The notes beneath the pieces were generated by a model. The model was given only the letters and a program-made list of their open reading frames with translations. It was not told where the DNA came from and did not search any database. DNA of 64,000 bases from Kalmusia sp. IMI 367209 (taxonomy: Eukaryota > Ascomycota > Dothideomycetes > Pleosporales > Didymosphaeriaceae). Below are positions 22,937-34,473 of this stretch, piece after piece. Each line of letters starts with the position of its first letter. Position 1 is the first letter of the stretch. The DNA lies in assembly GCA_027946365.1 (NCBI GenBank), contig JAPEUQ010000011.1, positions 1,240,001-1,304,000 on the forward strand, in the 5' to 3' direction. The position numbers were made by a program, and so were the translations under genes.

Positions 22937-25389
22937 TTTTGCGATAATGCAAACTGCACAAAATTTGGCGAAAGCGTTTATAGAGACAAGAGGGCATCGA
23001 GCTGCAGCCGGAGTGCATATAGCCTCCTAGACTGTCCGAGGAAATGCAGATCCAATGTCAATTCCGCCGCAGATCCGCAATGGCGTGTCTCAGCGCCAAG
23101 TGGATGGCACGCTCGTGGCGCCGGCATCAATTGGTGAGCAAAGCTCGTGCCATTCTAGTCCAAGAGTTTCAAGTTACCGTTCGCGTTACAAAATATGGGT
23201 CCGGGATCAATGCAATTGGCTTGGGAGAGGCCTCAGGCACGCGGAAGCGAGGCACATTTCTGAGTCGGCTCCGTTCGAGGAGCTATTAACCTTATAAGGG
23301 AAGGGTAGCGGGTACCTTGATCGAGACAAGATCATCCTGGATCACACGTTTTCACCCGGAAAAATCCTCTTGATATGTTGGTTAAAATCGATACTTTTAC
23401 GATCGTTAGAGAGTCTCTCCGTCCAACTGGTGATTGCCACTTTCGCAAGTAACGTCATTTTGAGATCTCGCGCGAAGAGTTGAGACAGCCGATTTACGCC
23501 CGTCAGACCGCATGGATGTCCATGTCACATCTCGCGCGAGAGGCTGTGTATACTATGCGGCCCGTGCAACGAAGACGCTACCTTTAGTAGTTAGTCCATG
23601 ATATGTACCGGTCTCCGTCCGCAAAGTACGCCAGAAATTTCACTGCAATCAGTTAACTGTACAGTTTCTGCAGGAATCTGGTGATTACCTATGTCGATTT
23701 GTAAAATGCTGTCAGACCAAAGGATGCAGAATATTGCTCATGCTGTAATGCTGAAATACAGCCACCTCCCCATCTGTGGCCCCCACGCCCCACTCTCTCG
23801 TAAGCTTAGATTTGTGGGTGCTGCCGTCTACCGGTCTCACCACATCACCTAAAATATAGGGCGAGGGTCCCACTCGGTCCAGTCTGAATCCTATCCTACT
23901 CTTGTGTGGATCTAGTAAACTTTTCGCGCTGGGATGTTGAATTGAGATTTCTATGTAGAACATCAAAATGGGTATCGGGCGCTGTTGCTGCATCGTACAA
24001 AATCTCTAAATCCTTGTTGCTCATCATCGTCATGGTATTTTGTAAGGTTTACATGAGTGCACTAGTTCCGCCTGGACAAACGTGCACTGCTAGCGGAGTA
24101 GCCAAGGTTATCAGCCCAACCCAACACTGTCAGCATACGCCCGGAACAAGGTCGCTCAGCTTAGTTTCTGCCCTATAAGACATTTTTATGCTAATATAGT
24201 CTTCGTTTGTCGTTGGCAGATTAGCTTGTTGCGTTCGATACCTGGGCACTAGTAATTCAATCGCCACAACGCGCTGTATATGGTTATCTTGAAGAATGTG
24301 TACTGTTGTGATTCGCAGGATTATGACCATACTTGTATGCATTATGGTTACGTGGATATCGATTTGCGCTCTAGGAGAAAATCGCGCTCAGTTTTTTCAA
24401 CGATTCGCTGGAGACAACATTCCAAATAATAACTTCGACTCACATGCTAGAACGGTCCTAGCAAGACTATAACGATCGATATAACAGCTGTAGCAGATGT
24501 TTAGTCAGCAGGATAGTGATGATAATGCGGCTTTACCAATTTTTCCCCATCCTGAAACCCGAATTCTCTGTGCACATAGAATCATGTACACCCAAAGTCG
24601 CTCATACGGAACTCCGTGTGAATGATCGCTCATCAGACTTAGTATAGATATGAGTGTTGAATTATACATCAGCATTGGCACGGCGCGGCGCTCATCACCT
24701 TCATCCTCTATGACCAATTTGCAAGTGTAGATTTCAATCACGAAGAGAAGCGCACGTATCCCTACCGTGAGGAAATGACAAGTTGACGCATCAAGGCCGG
24801 AAGAATATTGTAGATCAGGAGGAGATGATAACAATGGGGGTCTATGTGGGCAGTGTGCTGGAGAATGAAAAGGGGATCTTCGAGAAGGAAGGATTAAACA
24901 AAATGATCAGTCCAGAACAGACACGAACGTAGAAGGAGATCTAAAGAGGTGACCGGATTATAGGGTAACGGAACCGTATCTCGTAGAATCAATGATGCAA
25001 TATTTTCAATGGTAAAAGATATGAGAGAAGAGCTAGTTGCATACGAAGACATGCGAGTCCATATACTAATTGACATAAAACGACTCAGGACGAATATGCA
25101 GCTTCGTGTACCAGAGAGCCTTAAATACCACACAGGCAATCTGTTATGCATCTTGAACATTGCCTCCAGAACGCCATTTTGCACGGTTGATTTCCTACAT
25201 TTGCATGTTTCGTGTCTGGAGAAACAGAAAGAAGTCGGCCCTTGTTCATGTTTCACCCACAAACTTTGATGTAGGCACTGTTTCTAACTCGAATGATCTC
25301 AACCAGCTAACATTTCCTAGTGTCTGAGGCTACAATATTTTATTAGGTACAATTGATACAATTCTACAATCATACTGAAAATCAAAAAT
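22937..25389. other. Gene-poor intergenic stretch
   Basis: No gene supported. The frames on either strand are under about 125 codons and have no recognised content. It separates the surface protein from the chitinase remnant and may be decayed DNA. Confidence 0.5.
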
Positions 25390-27125
25390 GATGATCAGGT
25401 ATGGATGTCCGATCAAAGCCTTGCGACGAAGTGTGGCCATCGCAGGTCAGAGTGAATGGACTGACGCAATTCAACCTAGCGTTTGCCGCGATCAACCCGG
25501 ATACGTTCAAGATCCATTTGCAGTCTGTCAAGCTCAAGGAGCATGGCCTTAAGATATGGCTAGGTGTCGGCGGCTGGGAATTTAGTGGCGAAGGCGAGAC
25601 ACACTACACGGACAGATATGGCCAACAGTCAGGGGAACCGGGAAGCATTTGTTCCATCGACTCTCCAGTCACTCAAATACTACATATGTGAGGGATTGGA
25701 TATCTATTGGGAATCATCCGCCACTGTTACCCGTGGTGGTCATCCCGAGGACATGCAGAATCAGGCAATTATGAGCTTACGAAGATTCATCTAGTATTGA
25801 TAGGTCACGTTGATGAAGGAGCTTCGCGATACGCTTGGTAAAGCTTTTGGCCTCAGTTATGTTGTTCTACACGACAATAGTTATCTCAAAGGCATTGATG
25901 TCAAGTCCTTATCTGAGTATGTTGACTAGTTCAACGTTCTCATGTATGGCCTGCACAGATCGTGGGATGAGAAGAACCTAGAACCTGGCGCAATGGTTCA
26001 TTCACACACTGACATTCAAGAGATTGAAAGCCTTTTCGGAGCTCTTTGTGCTACCGGTGTTGATCAAAGCAAGTCCACTCTTAGTCTTGATCACTACGGT
26101 CTTAATCATACAGCTACTGACACAAACTGCTTGCACCACGGTTGTGTAATCACTCGACGAAGCAAGTAGGGCGTATGCTCCAATCAAGGCGTGGTTATGA
26201 ATGGCCGTCAGATGAAGTACTTAATCTATGAAAAGCGCGTAACACCTGATTTGATTACTGATGGTGTGGATGCGATGCAGATTTTCTGGATCGATCAATG
26301 GATTGGGTACGATAATTACGATACACTCGACTTTCAAAAACCTTACCGATGAGTGATGCACGAGCGGCACTGCGATTTGGGCAAGACACTATGACTCTTG
26401 GAACGAAACAGGCGAGCTTCTACCTCTGACTCCAGATCAGTCATCGACACCAACTGCTGGTCTCAAGCTCGCCTATAAGTTAGTCCAGCGTATCAGCCCC
26501 ATTTAGATGGTCCAATGTAACTGCAACTTCAATAGAAACTCCTTTTGTCCCAGTTTCTTTTCTATTGTTTTTGTTTCTCATGTCGAAGTGAAAAACTGAG
26601 CACGGCGGTATCAAGTGTTTCCTCATTCCCAGCCTCTCTGAGTCTCCCAGGAGCCAGTAGGCCAAGGATCCCAAGTACCTCTTTGAGTTTCCCGGGATAT
26701 TCTGTGGTCATCTTCTGTTACTGCCAGATCGAATGACCTCTCTCAGTCATCAAGGTCGTCTAAAGCTAGTGAGATCCATGTTTCAATGTCATCGGTGGAC
26801 AATTCTTCAGCAACACTTTCTTTTGAGACTTCCCGAACTTCTAGAGATCCGATTCAAGTCTCAACACTGAATTCAATGATGCTGCTACTGTTACGTCCTC
26901 AGATTTATCATCGATTGATTCATCGCCAGTATCACGTACGACAAAGGGTTTCTGTGCAAATTTTGGAACTAGGAAACTGGCTCAAGCCGCTGTCTAGTCT
27001 TTGGGACAACTCTACCAGCGTGACGCTGCATTGTGCTCCACCATGCACTGACAGTCATCACACATTCAATTATCCTCGTCAAAAATTTGCTACTTCGACT
27101 CGAATGGAGCTAGCAATGACCGTTT
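25390..27125 (+). pseudogene. Degenerate GH18 chitinase
   Basis: Translated pieces in shifting frames follow a GH18 chitinase of the kind that carries chitin-binding domains: RSKPCDEVWPSQ, LTQFNLAFAAINPDTFKI, KEHGLKIWLGVGGWEFS, NREAFVPSTLQSLKYY, CEGLDIYWE, VTLMKELRDTLGK, YLKGIDVKSLSEYVD, NLEPGAMVHSHTDIQEIES, ATDTNCLHHGC and QWIGYDNYDTLD. At least one frame change occurs near 25650 and several in-frame stops follow (for example TAG near 25927, where family members have the Trp codon TGG). The catalytic DxxDxDxE motif is ruined: the Asp before WE is Tyr. The N-terminal part is missing or unrecognisable, and after about 26480 only a Ser-rich decayed tail remains. TGG-to-TAG type changes are compatible with repeat-induced point mutation, though that is not measured. 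Non-functional. Confidence 0.8.
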
Positions 27126-28750
27126 AGAAAGCTTGGTGCAAGTGGTTGGGATAGCAGTATTGATGTCGCTGATCCTTCTCTCTAGGGGTAGGTAGTTAAA
27201 GCTTGTACTTTCGCTAGCATGATTGGTCTTCTCGCTGCGCTCTGTTCTGATTAAAATGACCGCAATGACTTGGGAAGATATGAGCATGTCAATATCAAAG
27301 AGAAGCTGTCCCTGAGGATTTACCACCTTCGCGTAACGGATTGCATTCCGGTTAATGCATATATGTCACAATTGTTGGTTGCAATTTAGGGTAGCAAAAG
27401 CAGATCGAAGAGAAGGCCAAAAGGACACACAGGTTTCTTTGAATATTGCATGAATTATCACAGAAAGCAAATTAGAACTCGACCCAAAAAAGGATGTTGC
27501 AGCGTCCTCGAGACATTCCGATCTCCGATCTCCGAATCCGCGAGGACACCTCGTTCTAGACCACGCTAACCCATGATCACTCGTACGTGCCCATGCTCCA
27601 AATTACCTACCCTTCCACGCTTCCCTGACCCTCCTCTACCAACCAATTCACCTTAACACTACATGGGACGTCACATATCACCATGTACGCGCCCGCCTGT
27701 TTCCAGCCAGCCTCTATATTCAGGCGCGCCGCGCGTTGTCCACGCATCCAAGCCCCACTCATACCCGCTGCCTCTCATGCATGAAACCCGCACGTGCCGT
27801 TTCAGTGCCCGTTCCGCCGGCACTACTACCGCACCGGCGCATTGTTTATATGAGGTGCACGGTAGCCAGTGGACTGGCGGAGGCTCTGCGCAAGCTTCGT
27901 GGCCAAGGCTCCGTGTTTAAAATGCCGCCTTGCTGCCTCAGAATGTTTCTTGGGGATCCGGACTTTTGGACGGTGATTTGCGAGGTGTTTTGAGGCTGCG
28001 TGGGGGTCGTGTTTCGCTGTGGGATAGGAGGATGGAGGAAGCGAGATAGAGATGAAGGTGGACATGAAGGTGCCGTATGAAGTTATGACGAAGACTGAGA
28101 CGGTGGTGATGGCTACTGGTGATAGCATTCAAGATGAGTTCCATCTCATCATACATAACGGTGATTGTACTGTGCACGAGGTCGATGCGAATTGACTGTA
28201 ATAGGTGCATACCTCATATCGCGAAGAGCTTCCAGAACACGCCCCATCGGACCAGGCCTTGTGTTTCACCAGGCATGACACCTTACCAAGGCTTCAGCCT
28301 CAGCCCCACAATTGCTATCATTTGCAGGCATCATACAGCGGGCCGATAACGTAGCACCCGTACGTCAACAGTGCACATAGGGCCCATAGCTACGTACGGC
28401 ACACAATCAGCTAGACCACCCGTAATAGTAGCATAAGATGACTTGGCCCATAAACATGTACTGCCACTAGACCTTAGCTCCTCTGTCTCGTTTCTATTCT
28501 TTCCTTGCGTGACGTTTTTGCGTTTTCGTTTCTTTTGTTTGGTTTTGTGCTTTGCTTATGCTTTGCATGCCTGTCTCTACTGGATAGACTAGATTTCATT
28601 GCGATTCTTGTACCATCCATTACCGCTGGTCGTTTTCCACTTGTCCGAGGCTGGCCATTCCATTCTATCCCCATTCCATTGCATAGACTTCCATTCGCCG
28701 TCTCCTTCCAAATCGTCTTTTAGATATCCCAACAACTTTACTAGACCGCC
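27126..28750. other. Gene-poor intergenic stretch
   Basis: No supported gene. The right end holds the promoter and CT-rich leader of the DHA1-type transporter. Confidence 0.5.
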
Positions 28751-30654
28751 ATGGCGTCCCACAACACTGGACGGTACTCCCGCTTCCAACCCCGTAGAAC
28801 GAATCGCCAGACGATATGGCCGACCTTCGACCAAACGACATCAGACATACATCTCAGCGCTCCGTGGCCAGGCCGTTATAGTTCCTTGGCTCCGCCAGAT
28901 AAGCGATGGGCCGGTGCCTTCGATACTGAAGCTCGTGCTTCACGTATGAGCTTCCTCGTCGACAACACGCTTCTTCCACGGGCTCCAAAAAGCGACCAAT
29001 CAGCACGGACAGTGGGCAGGTGCAAAGAGGCAGACTTGGTTAGGGCCCGTGGCCCAGGCGGAGGTACCAGGGAAGGTATGGAGCGGCGAGTTTGATGTTG
29101 AGAGGCGGCCGAGCTGGGCGGGAAGGCAGTCAGGGACGTTGAGGCCTGAGGATGACGATTATATGGGGTTTGAGAAAGGAAAGGAAGACTTTCTGGTGCA
29201 ATGGGAAGAAGGTGATGTTGAGAACCCGTTGAATTTTGCGAAAGGGCGGAAGTGGGCGAATGCTATGATCTTAGCGTTTGCTTGCTTTATGGTTTCGATT
29301 GCTTCGTCGGGGTTTTCTCAGGGTATGTACCCGTAATATGGCCTTGAATAAGGTTATATAGCTAACGTCTAGACAGGTACTAGGGACTTGAAGACAGAGT
29401 TCGGTGTAAGCCAAGTGGTTGCACTGTTAACGACTTCTGCTTTCGTACTTGGTTTCGCGCTTGGTGCACTCATCCTGTCGCCTCTGAGCGAAGTATACGG
29501 CCGCCGCGAGCTGTACATTTCAACATTCGGTGCATTCGTCTTGCTGACTGGAGGGCTGTACTTCTCGGCCTCGATGAGCACGGTCATTGCCCTGCGCTTC
29601 CTGGGCGGCCTCGCTGGTTCTTTCACACAGGCAGTCGCCCCTGCCGTTGTCGCTGATATGTTTGATGCGCAAGACCGTGGTCTAGTGCTGAGTATCTTCA
29701 CACTGGCTGGCCTCTTAGGCCAGAATCTGGGTCCCATTATTTGTGGCTTCCTCGACGCCTACCATGGCTGGCGTAGCATTGTCATCTTCGTTACCGCAGC
29801 CTCGCTCCCGACCTGGCTCGTACTAACCTTCACTTTTCCAGAGACATATGCGCCGGTGCTCCTCCAGCGCCGTGCCAACAAGCTCACCCCAAGAGACGGG
29901 CAAGACACACGTAGTCGCCGGCGCAACACCCAAGCCCATCACCCAACAACTTCGCGTTGGCGCTCTACGCCCATGGATTATGCTCATCTATGAGCCTATT
30001 GTCACGCTCCTCTCGCTCTTCCTATCCGTCGTTCACGGCACGCTCTTCTTACTCTTCGCCGCATACCCCATCGTCTTCCAGCAAGTCCGTGGCTGGCCCC
30101 AAGGCGTCGCCTCGCTCCCATTCCTCGCGCTAGTCATCGGCATCGTCCTCTCCCTTCTCTACGTCGCACTCGTTGATCAAGCTCGTTACGCCCGCGTAGT
30201 AACCCGCAATAATGGTGCCGCGCCACCCGAAGCCCGCCTCCCGCCCGCCATGCTGGGCGCCGTTGTCCTCCCCATCGGCCTCTTCTGGTTTGCGTGGACC
30301 AACGACCCCAGCACTTTCTGGCTAGTCAGCGTAAGCGCAGGTGTCTTCTTCGGCTTTGGTATGGTGCTCTTGTACATGAGCCTTACCAACTACCTCGTCG
30401 ATTCGTACCTCGCGTATTCTGCATCCGCGCTCGCCGCCAGTACCGTTCTCCGCTCCTTGGCTGGGGCAGCGTTTCCACTATTCACGAATGATCTTTACAA
30501 TAAGTTGGGTATCCATTGGGCGTCGAGCATTCCGGGGTTTCTGGCGCTTGTGTTTGTACCGTGCTTGGTGGCGTTCTACAAGTGGGGCCATATTCTGAGG
30601 ACGAAGACAAGATTTGGACAGGAGGCTGCCAAGCTAGCGGAGACAAGGAAGTGA
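28751..30654 (+). CDS. DHA1-type MFS multidrug/polyamine transporter, probable indel
   Basis: Modelled as exons 28751-29011, 29058-29322 and 29377-30654, about 600 residues after one frame correction. A long charged N-terminus (VQWEEGDVENPLNF is typical of this family) precedes twelve helices, with PLSEVYGRRELYISTFG after helix 2, RFLGGLAGSFTQAVAPAVVADMF and FPETYAPVLLQRRA before the central loop, then RPWIMLIYEPIVTLLSL and the second half. The intron at 29323-29376 is canonical (GTATGT, GCTAAC, ACAG). The first junction is less certain: a 46-nt intron with weak donor GTGGGC fits, but a single-base insertion near 29042-29047 would fit as well. In the central loop the frame jumps by one base at a CCCC run (29887-29890); deleting one C gives KLTQETGKTHVV and restores the rest. 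Family members export drugs, polyamines or toxins at the plasma membrane. Confidence 0.8.
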
Positions 30655-30955
30655 GCGGTTAGACTGCGATTCATTTGTAAATATTAGGGATTTAGGATAG
30701 AGTGTAGAATATATTTCGGTTCGCCGGCCACAAAGTTGGATTGAGTGCAGTCGTTGTTCGCGGAATAGAATAACTTCAGCGCGCCACGCAATTATCCGCG
30801 TTACGAACGTTCAGACTCTCATCCTGAGTGGAATAGGGGGCAATAACCTTGAATTGATCTAGAGCCCTCCTAAAATGGGTATCGTCTCGTATGCAACCTT
30901 TATCTTATCGTTCTAACTCTTCTCCACCTCAGCTATCCCTCCCTCAGCTTCGTCA

Positions 30956-32890
30956 TTATCTTCGACCCCCTCTATTAGGACCACACCCCGGGAAGAAGCT
31001 TGGCCGACCATTCCAGCCACCCCCATACCACTTCTCTCCCCTGTCGAACCACCCCTGCAGCTCAGGCGTGACCTCAACCTTCTCCGATACTTCCACCATT
31101 GGCTCCCACATCTTCCGTATCATGTATAACTGGCTCTGACTCATAGGCATACACGAGTATCCAGCATCGATGCTATCGCCGATCGTGCGTCGAAGAAAGG
31201 AAGTAAACTCCTGCTTGGTCGGGATTTTTGTGATACCCATGGCAGTCAAGAACTTGGGGAAGGAGTCGATAGCGTGAATTGCGCGGATCTTGCGGGCCAT
31301 ATCTGCGGATATGCCAGGCGGAGGCGCGCCATGCGTGTCGAAGAGCTCGTCGCGGAGTTGGATGAGGGACTTGCCGGGTGCGCGTGCGGCGGAGCTAAAC
31401 AGCCTGAGGAACATGAGGAGGCGGTAGGATGTCCGCGATGCCACAAACGTCTTATAAAGACGATAGTCCGAAATGGCGTTGGGCTCGAGGTACGCGAGTT
31501 CGGCCATGGCTGCACCTTGGCTGTCCAACATCCAGACTACGTTGCGGAGGATCGCTTCCTTGATGATGTGAAATATGAGGTCCTGTGTAAGCCCTGTATC
31601 CGAGATGAGCGCTGCGACGAGAAGGTGTCCAAGATCTGGGAAGTAAGCTTTAGTGCGAGGTCCAGCCAGGAATCGCGCAACCATGCGGTTTGCGTGGTCG
31701 ATGACACCAGGTTTCTCAGTGGCGAAGCATAGAAGAAGGTGGAAGAGTGCGAAATACGCCTCCACTGCTTTCTCCGATACGTGCGACAAGGTACTTCGCG
31801 TATCGGGCTGTTTTAATGAACGGTCGGCATCGTCGGAGAATTGCACGACGATTGTATTCATGAAATGATAAAGGACAACCACCTTGTCTTTCTCAACCAG
31901 CTTCGCAGCTACCCGTAATCCTTCCATAGCATGGTCTGCATTCTGCCGCACCGACTTCCAATGACGGTGCGAAAGTGGTAGCGGGAGCCACTTCTCAAAA
32001 TTGACGCCCTGGATGGATTTTCGAACATGGAACAGGTTGTAAGCTTCATCCGAAAGCAGCTCGAACTCGGAGCGTAAGACTGGTTTCCTTCCTTTGGTGA
32101 TGGAGACGCCGATGCCGAGCTTGGTAGTCATGAAAGACGTCTTCAGGCAAAAGCACTGCAGTTCCCGAATGCGGATGAAGTCGTACGAGTTAAGCATTTT
32201 TCCGATGGTAGGTACGGCACTGGTGAGAGAGACTATGTCTGTAGTATCCTGAGCGGACAGAATGTTAAGGATTACTTCGTCAGGAAGCTCGAATAGTTTG
32301 GATTGCTTATGTTTATCAACAGCTTCCGCAATCTGGCCGCGTATCTCCTTCTTGGTACTCTCTGCTACCAAGAGAGCCCACGACGCATCGTAACCGCAAA
32401 TGTAGCATTCGTAATCCCAAGATATCCCGTTAGACTGATTCGAGTAGCGCTCGCGCATGAGCTGGCGAGAAGCTCGTCTTTCAGCTTTGTAACTCGCAAG
32501 ATCCACGGCCTGTCCATAATCCTGCTCGATAAAGTCGCTAGAGAAAAAGCTCAGGAGCTGTATCAGGATCCCTTTTAAGGTATACGCAGGAGTCCAGCCC
32601 TCTTCGGTATTGAGGATGGTTGCGCATATGTAGTCGTTAAAGATATTGGGGTGATCTACATGACTCTGAATCGTCACATTAGGTGCAGACAATGGATAAT
32701 CGGTAGGGAATTTGATCTCGAGGTGGAGTGGCTTCTCCTCGGGTGGCGTCAACACCAAGCACGCGTGCGTGATATCTTTGTCGTCGACGTAGAGATACAC
32801 ATTGGGATAAGGCTCCTGCCGAACCTCTGCGATGTCCTGAAGGAGTCGGCGGCGTAGCGCAGGTGGTGCGGATGGTGGAGGCGTAGCCAT
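30956..32890 (-). CDS. E2 ubiquitin-conjugating (UBC) domain fused to an F-box-like region
   Basis: A single exon encodes 644 residues. Residues about 10-135 are a UBC fold: LVLTPPEEKPLHLEIKFPTD and YPLSAPNVTI, the HPN motif (His80-Asn82), a candidate catalytic cysteine in DYICATIL (Cys89) and the downstream block GWTPAYTLKGILIQLLSF. So the key E2 landmarks are present, unlike catalytically dead UEV proteins. A basic helix and a CxxC (CYICG, about 162-165) follow, then LFELPDEVILNILSAQDTTDI (about 199-219), which reads as an F-box-like start. The remaining 400 residues are helical and unrecognised; the end is Gly/Arg-rich. Inference: an E2 that could bring its own Skp1-binding or substrate-recruiting module. 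The F-box call is weaker than the UBC call. The gene is convergent with the MFS transporter, 301 nt away. Confidence 0.78.
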   Translation of the reverse strand: MATPPPSAPPALRRRLLQDIAEVRQEPYPNVYLYVDDKDITHACLVLTPPEEKPLHLEIKFPTDYPLSAPNVTIQSHVDHPNIFNDYICATILNTEEGWTPAYTLKGILIQLLSFFSSDFIEQDYGQAVDLASYKAERRASRQLMRERYSNQSNGISWDYECYICGYDASWALLVAESTKKEIRGQIAEAVDKHKQSKLFELPDEVILNILSAQDTTDIVSLTSAVPTIGKMLNSYDFIRIRELQCFCLKTSFMTTKLGIGVSITKGRKPVLRSEFELLSDEAYNLFHVRKSIQGVNFEKWLPLPLSHRHWKSVRQNADHAMEGLRVAAKLVEKDKVVVLYHFMNTIVVQFSDDADRSLKQPDTRSTLSHVSEKAVEAYFALFHLLLCFATEKPGVIDHANRMVARFLAGPRTKAYFPDLGHLLVAALISDTGLTQDLIFHIIKEAILRNVVWMLDSQGAAMAELAYLEPNAISDYRLYKTFVASRTSYRLLMFLRLFSSAARAPGKSLIQLRDELFDTHGAPPPGISADMARKIRAIHAIDSFPKFLTAMGITKIPTKQEFTSFLRRTIGDSIDAGYSCMPMSQSQLYMIRKMWEPMVEVSEKVEVTPELQGWFDRGEKWYGGGWNGRPSFFPGCGPNRGGRR

Positions 32891-33714
32891 ACCGTCGTCT
32901 TGTAAGTACGGCTGCAGGGTGGTCAGTATCTGTTCGGTACAATGCGCTAGGTCTGAGCACGCTTTAAAGAAGCAGGCTTACTCAAGTTAATGACTTGGTA
33001 CGGTAGGGCCCCAAAAAAGCAATGAAAGTGCGATCAGAGAACTGGTATCTCAACCAAGTCCGCGATGGCGTGGAAGAGTGGAACTCTGGTGCCTTTTATG
33101 GACACAATGTAATGCCGAAAAGCTGAATCTTTGACAGGCAGCAACTTGATCTCGTCTGAGGTGCGCCTTCAGCGACAAATAGTCATACCCACAATCTGAC
33201 TGAGGAAGAGCGCGCACAATAAGATTTACCCCATTGGGCTAAACTGTGGCAGTGCTAGCCCTTTTCACTTTAGTGCAGCTGCGGTAAAGGGCGCGCGACT
33301 TTTCAACTCACCCTTCAGCTATGACAATCATTGTCATGACGCCCTTTCCATAAGATCACTTCAAACTTTGCTTTTCGGGTCGCCCAGTAGCACACCCGCA
33401 ACGAGCGCTCGCTACCCCCAGGAGCACGCTTTCACGCACAGACACGCTCGACGAATTGCACCCCAGAGTAACAACGTACGACTGAACAAACGCTGCATAT
33501 CCTTTGCTTCAGATCAGTGTATATATGATCTAGATGCTGAATTTTATCATCATGTTTAATATTATGACTACAAATACAGAATGTCCCCAAATTTGACTGA
33601 ATCTAAATGCCACATTAACATGGTTGAAAAGCAAAATCTAACGCCATCAAATGCATCTCTTATCTAGAACAAAACGCCCAAGATCTTCTCATAGTAACCG
33701 ATCATTGGGTTTCC
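32891..33714. other. Intergenic region
   Basis: Promoter of the E2/F-box gene at the left and 3' region of the secreted repeat protein at the right. No gene seen. Confidence 0.55.
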
Positions 33715-34473
33715 TTACTGCTGCGGGTTCGCCTTGAAAGCCGGGTCGCAAGTAATTACACCGACCTGCGTCCTCTCCGGATTCTTGAAAGTCCATGCGC
33801 CCTTTCCAGCGTCCGAGAAGGTTGTGTCGATATTCTCGCCACGCTTAGCGGTTATAACATTGTTGTACTTGTCGCGTATTTCGCATCGAAGCTTGTCCTT
33901 AACGCCCTCTGGCGCCTGGATCTCGATGGCAGAAAAGGCAGTGGAAGGCTTAATTTCTTCAACGTCGCGCTTGTCGGCTGCCAACTCAAAGGCAACGCCC
34001 GTCTCGGTAGCCTGGTCGCTCAAGACAACCCTGACAATGTTGTTCGCGGCATCACCGTTGCCTGTACCATCGCCCTTCTTGAAGCTTGGGTCGCAGATGA
34101 TGCTCTCGACTTCGCTATCCTCTAAAAATGCCCATTCGCCCTTGCCGGCATCCGCAAAGGTCTGATCGATATTGTTCTCGCCACGACGCGCTTTGATAGG
34201 CTGGCCACCTGGTGCAAGCAGCTTGCAGCGGATGTCCTTGTTCTCCACGTTCTTTCCAACGAGGATGTTGACCGTCTTGAAAGGACCCTTGGCATTGTCT
34301 GGGGGCTGCTCCTGACGTTGGCCTTGTAAAAAGCCGGTGCGGGAGCCGATTCCTTTGTCGGCATTGCTAAGAGAGACAATAGTCTCAAGGTCGGTTGTGT
34401 ATTGCCATGCACCTGGACTTGGGTAGGCAAGGACACTGGATGAGAGGGCGAGGAGGATGGCCGAGGAACGCAT
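33715..34473 (-). CDS. Secreted protein with two tandem related domains
   Basis: A single exon encodes 252 residues from the ATG at 34473; upstream in-frame codons are open but not part of a plausible protein. The signal peptide is MRSSAILLALSSSVLA. Two related repeats of about 65 residues follow: the first reads DIRCKLLAPGGQPIKARRGENNID then TFADAGKGEWAF and IICDPSFK (about 85-150); the second reads KLRCEIRDKYNNVITAKRGENIDTTFSDAGKGAWTF and ITCDPAFK (about 185-250). Each holds a Cys pair (RC...CDP), so each is probably a disulfide-closed beta domain. I do not recognise the family. Secretion, modest size and internal duplication fit a secreted effector or wall protein. No membrane helix or GPI signal is present. 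Confidence 0.75.
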   Translation of the reverse strand: MRSSAILLALSSSVLAYPSPGAWQYTTDLETIVSLSNADKGIGSRTGFLQGQRQEQPPDNAKGPFKTVNILVGKNVENKDIRCKLLAPGGQPIKARRGENNIDQTFADAGKGEWAFLEDSEVESIICDPSFKKGDGTGNGDAANNIVRVVLSDQATETGVAFELAADKRDVEEIKPSTAFSAIEIQAPEGVKDKLRCEIRDKYNNVITAKRGENIDTTFSDAGKGAWTFKNPERTQVGVITCDPAFKANPQQ

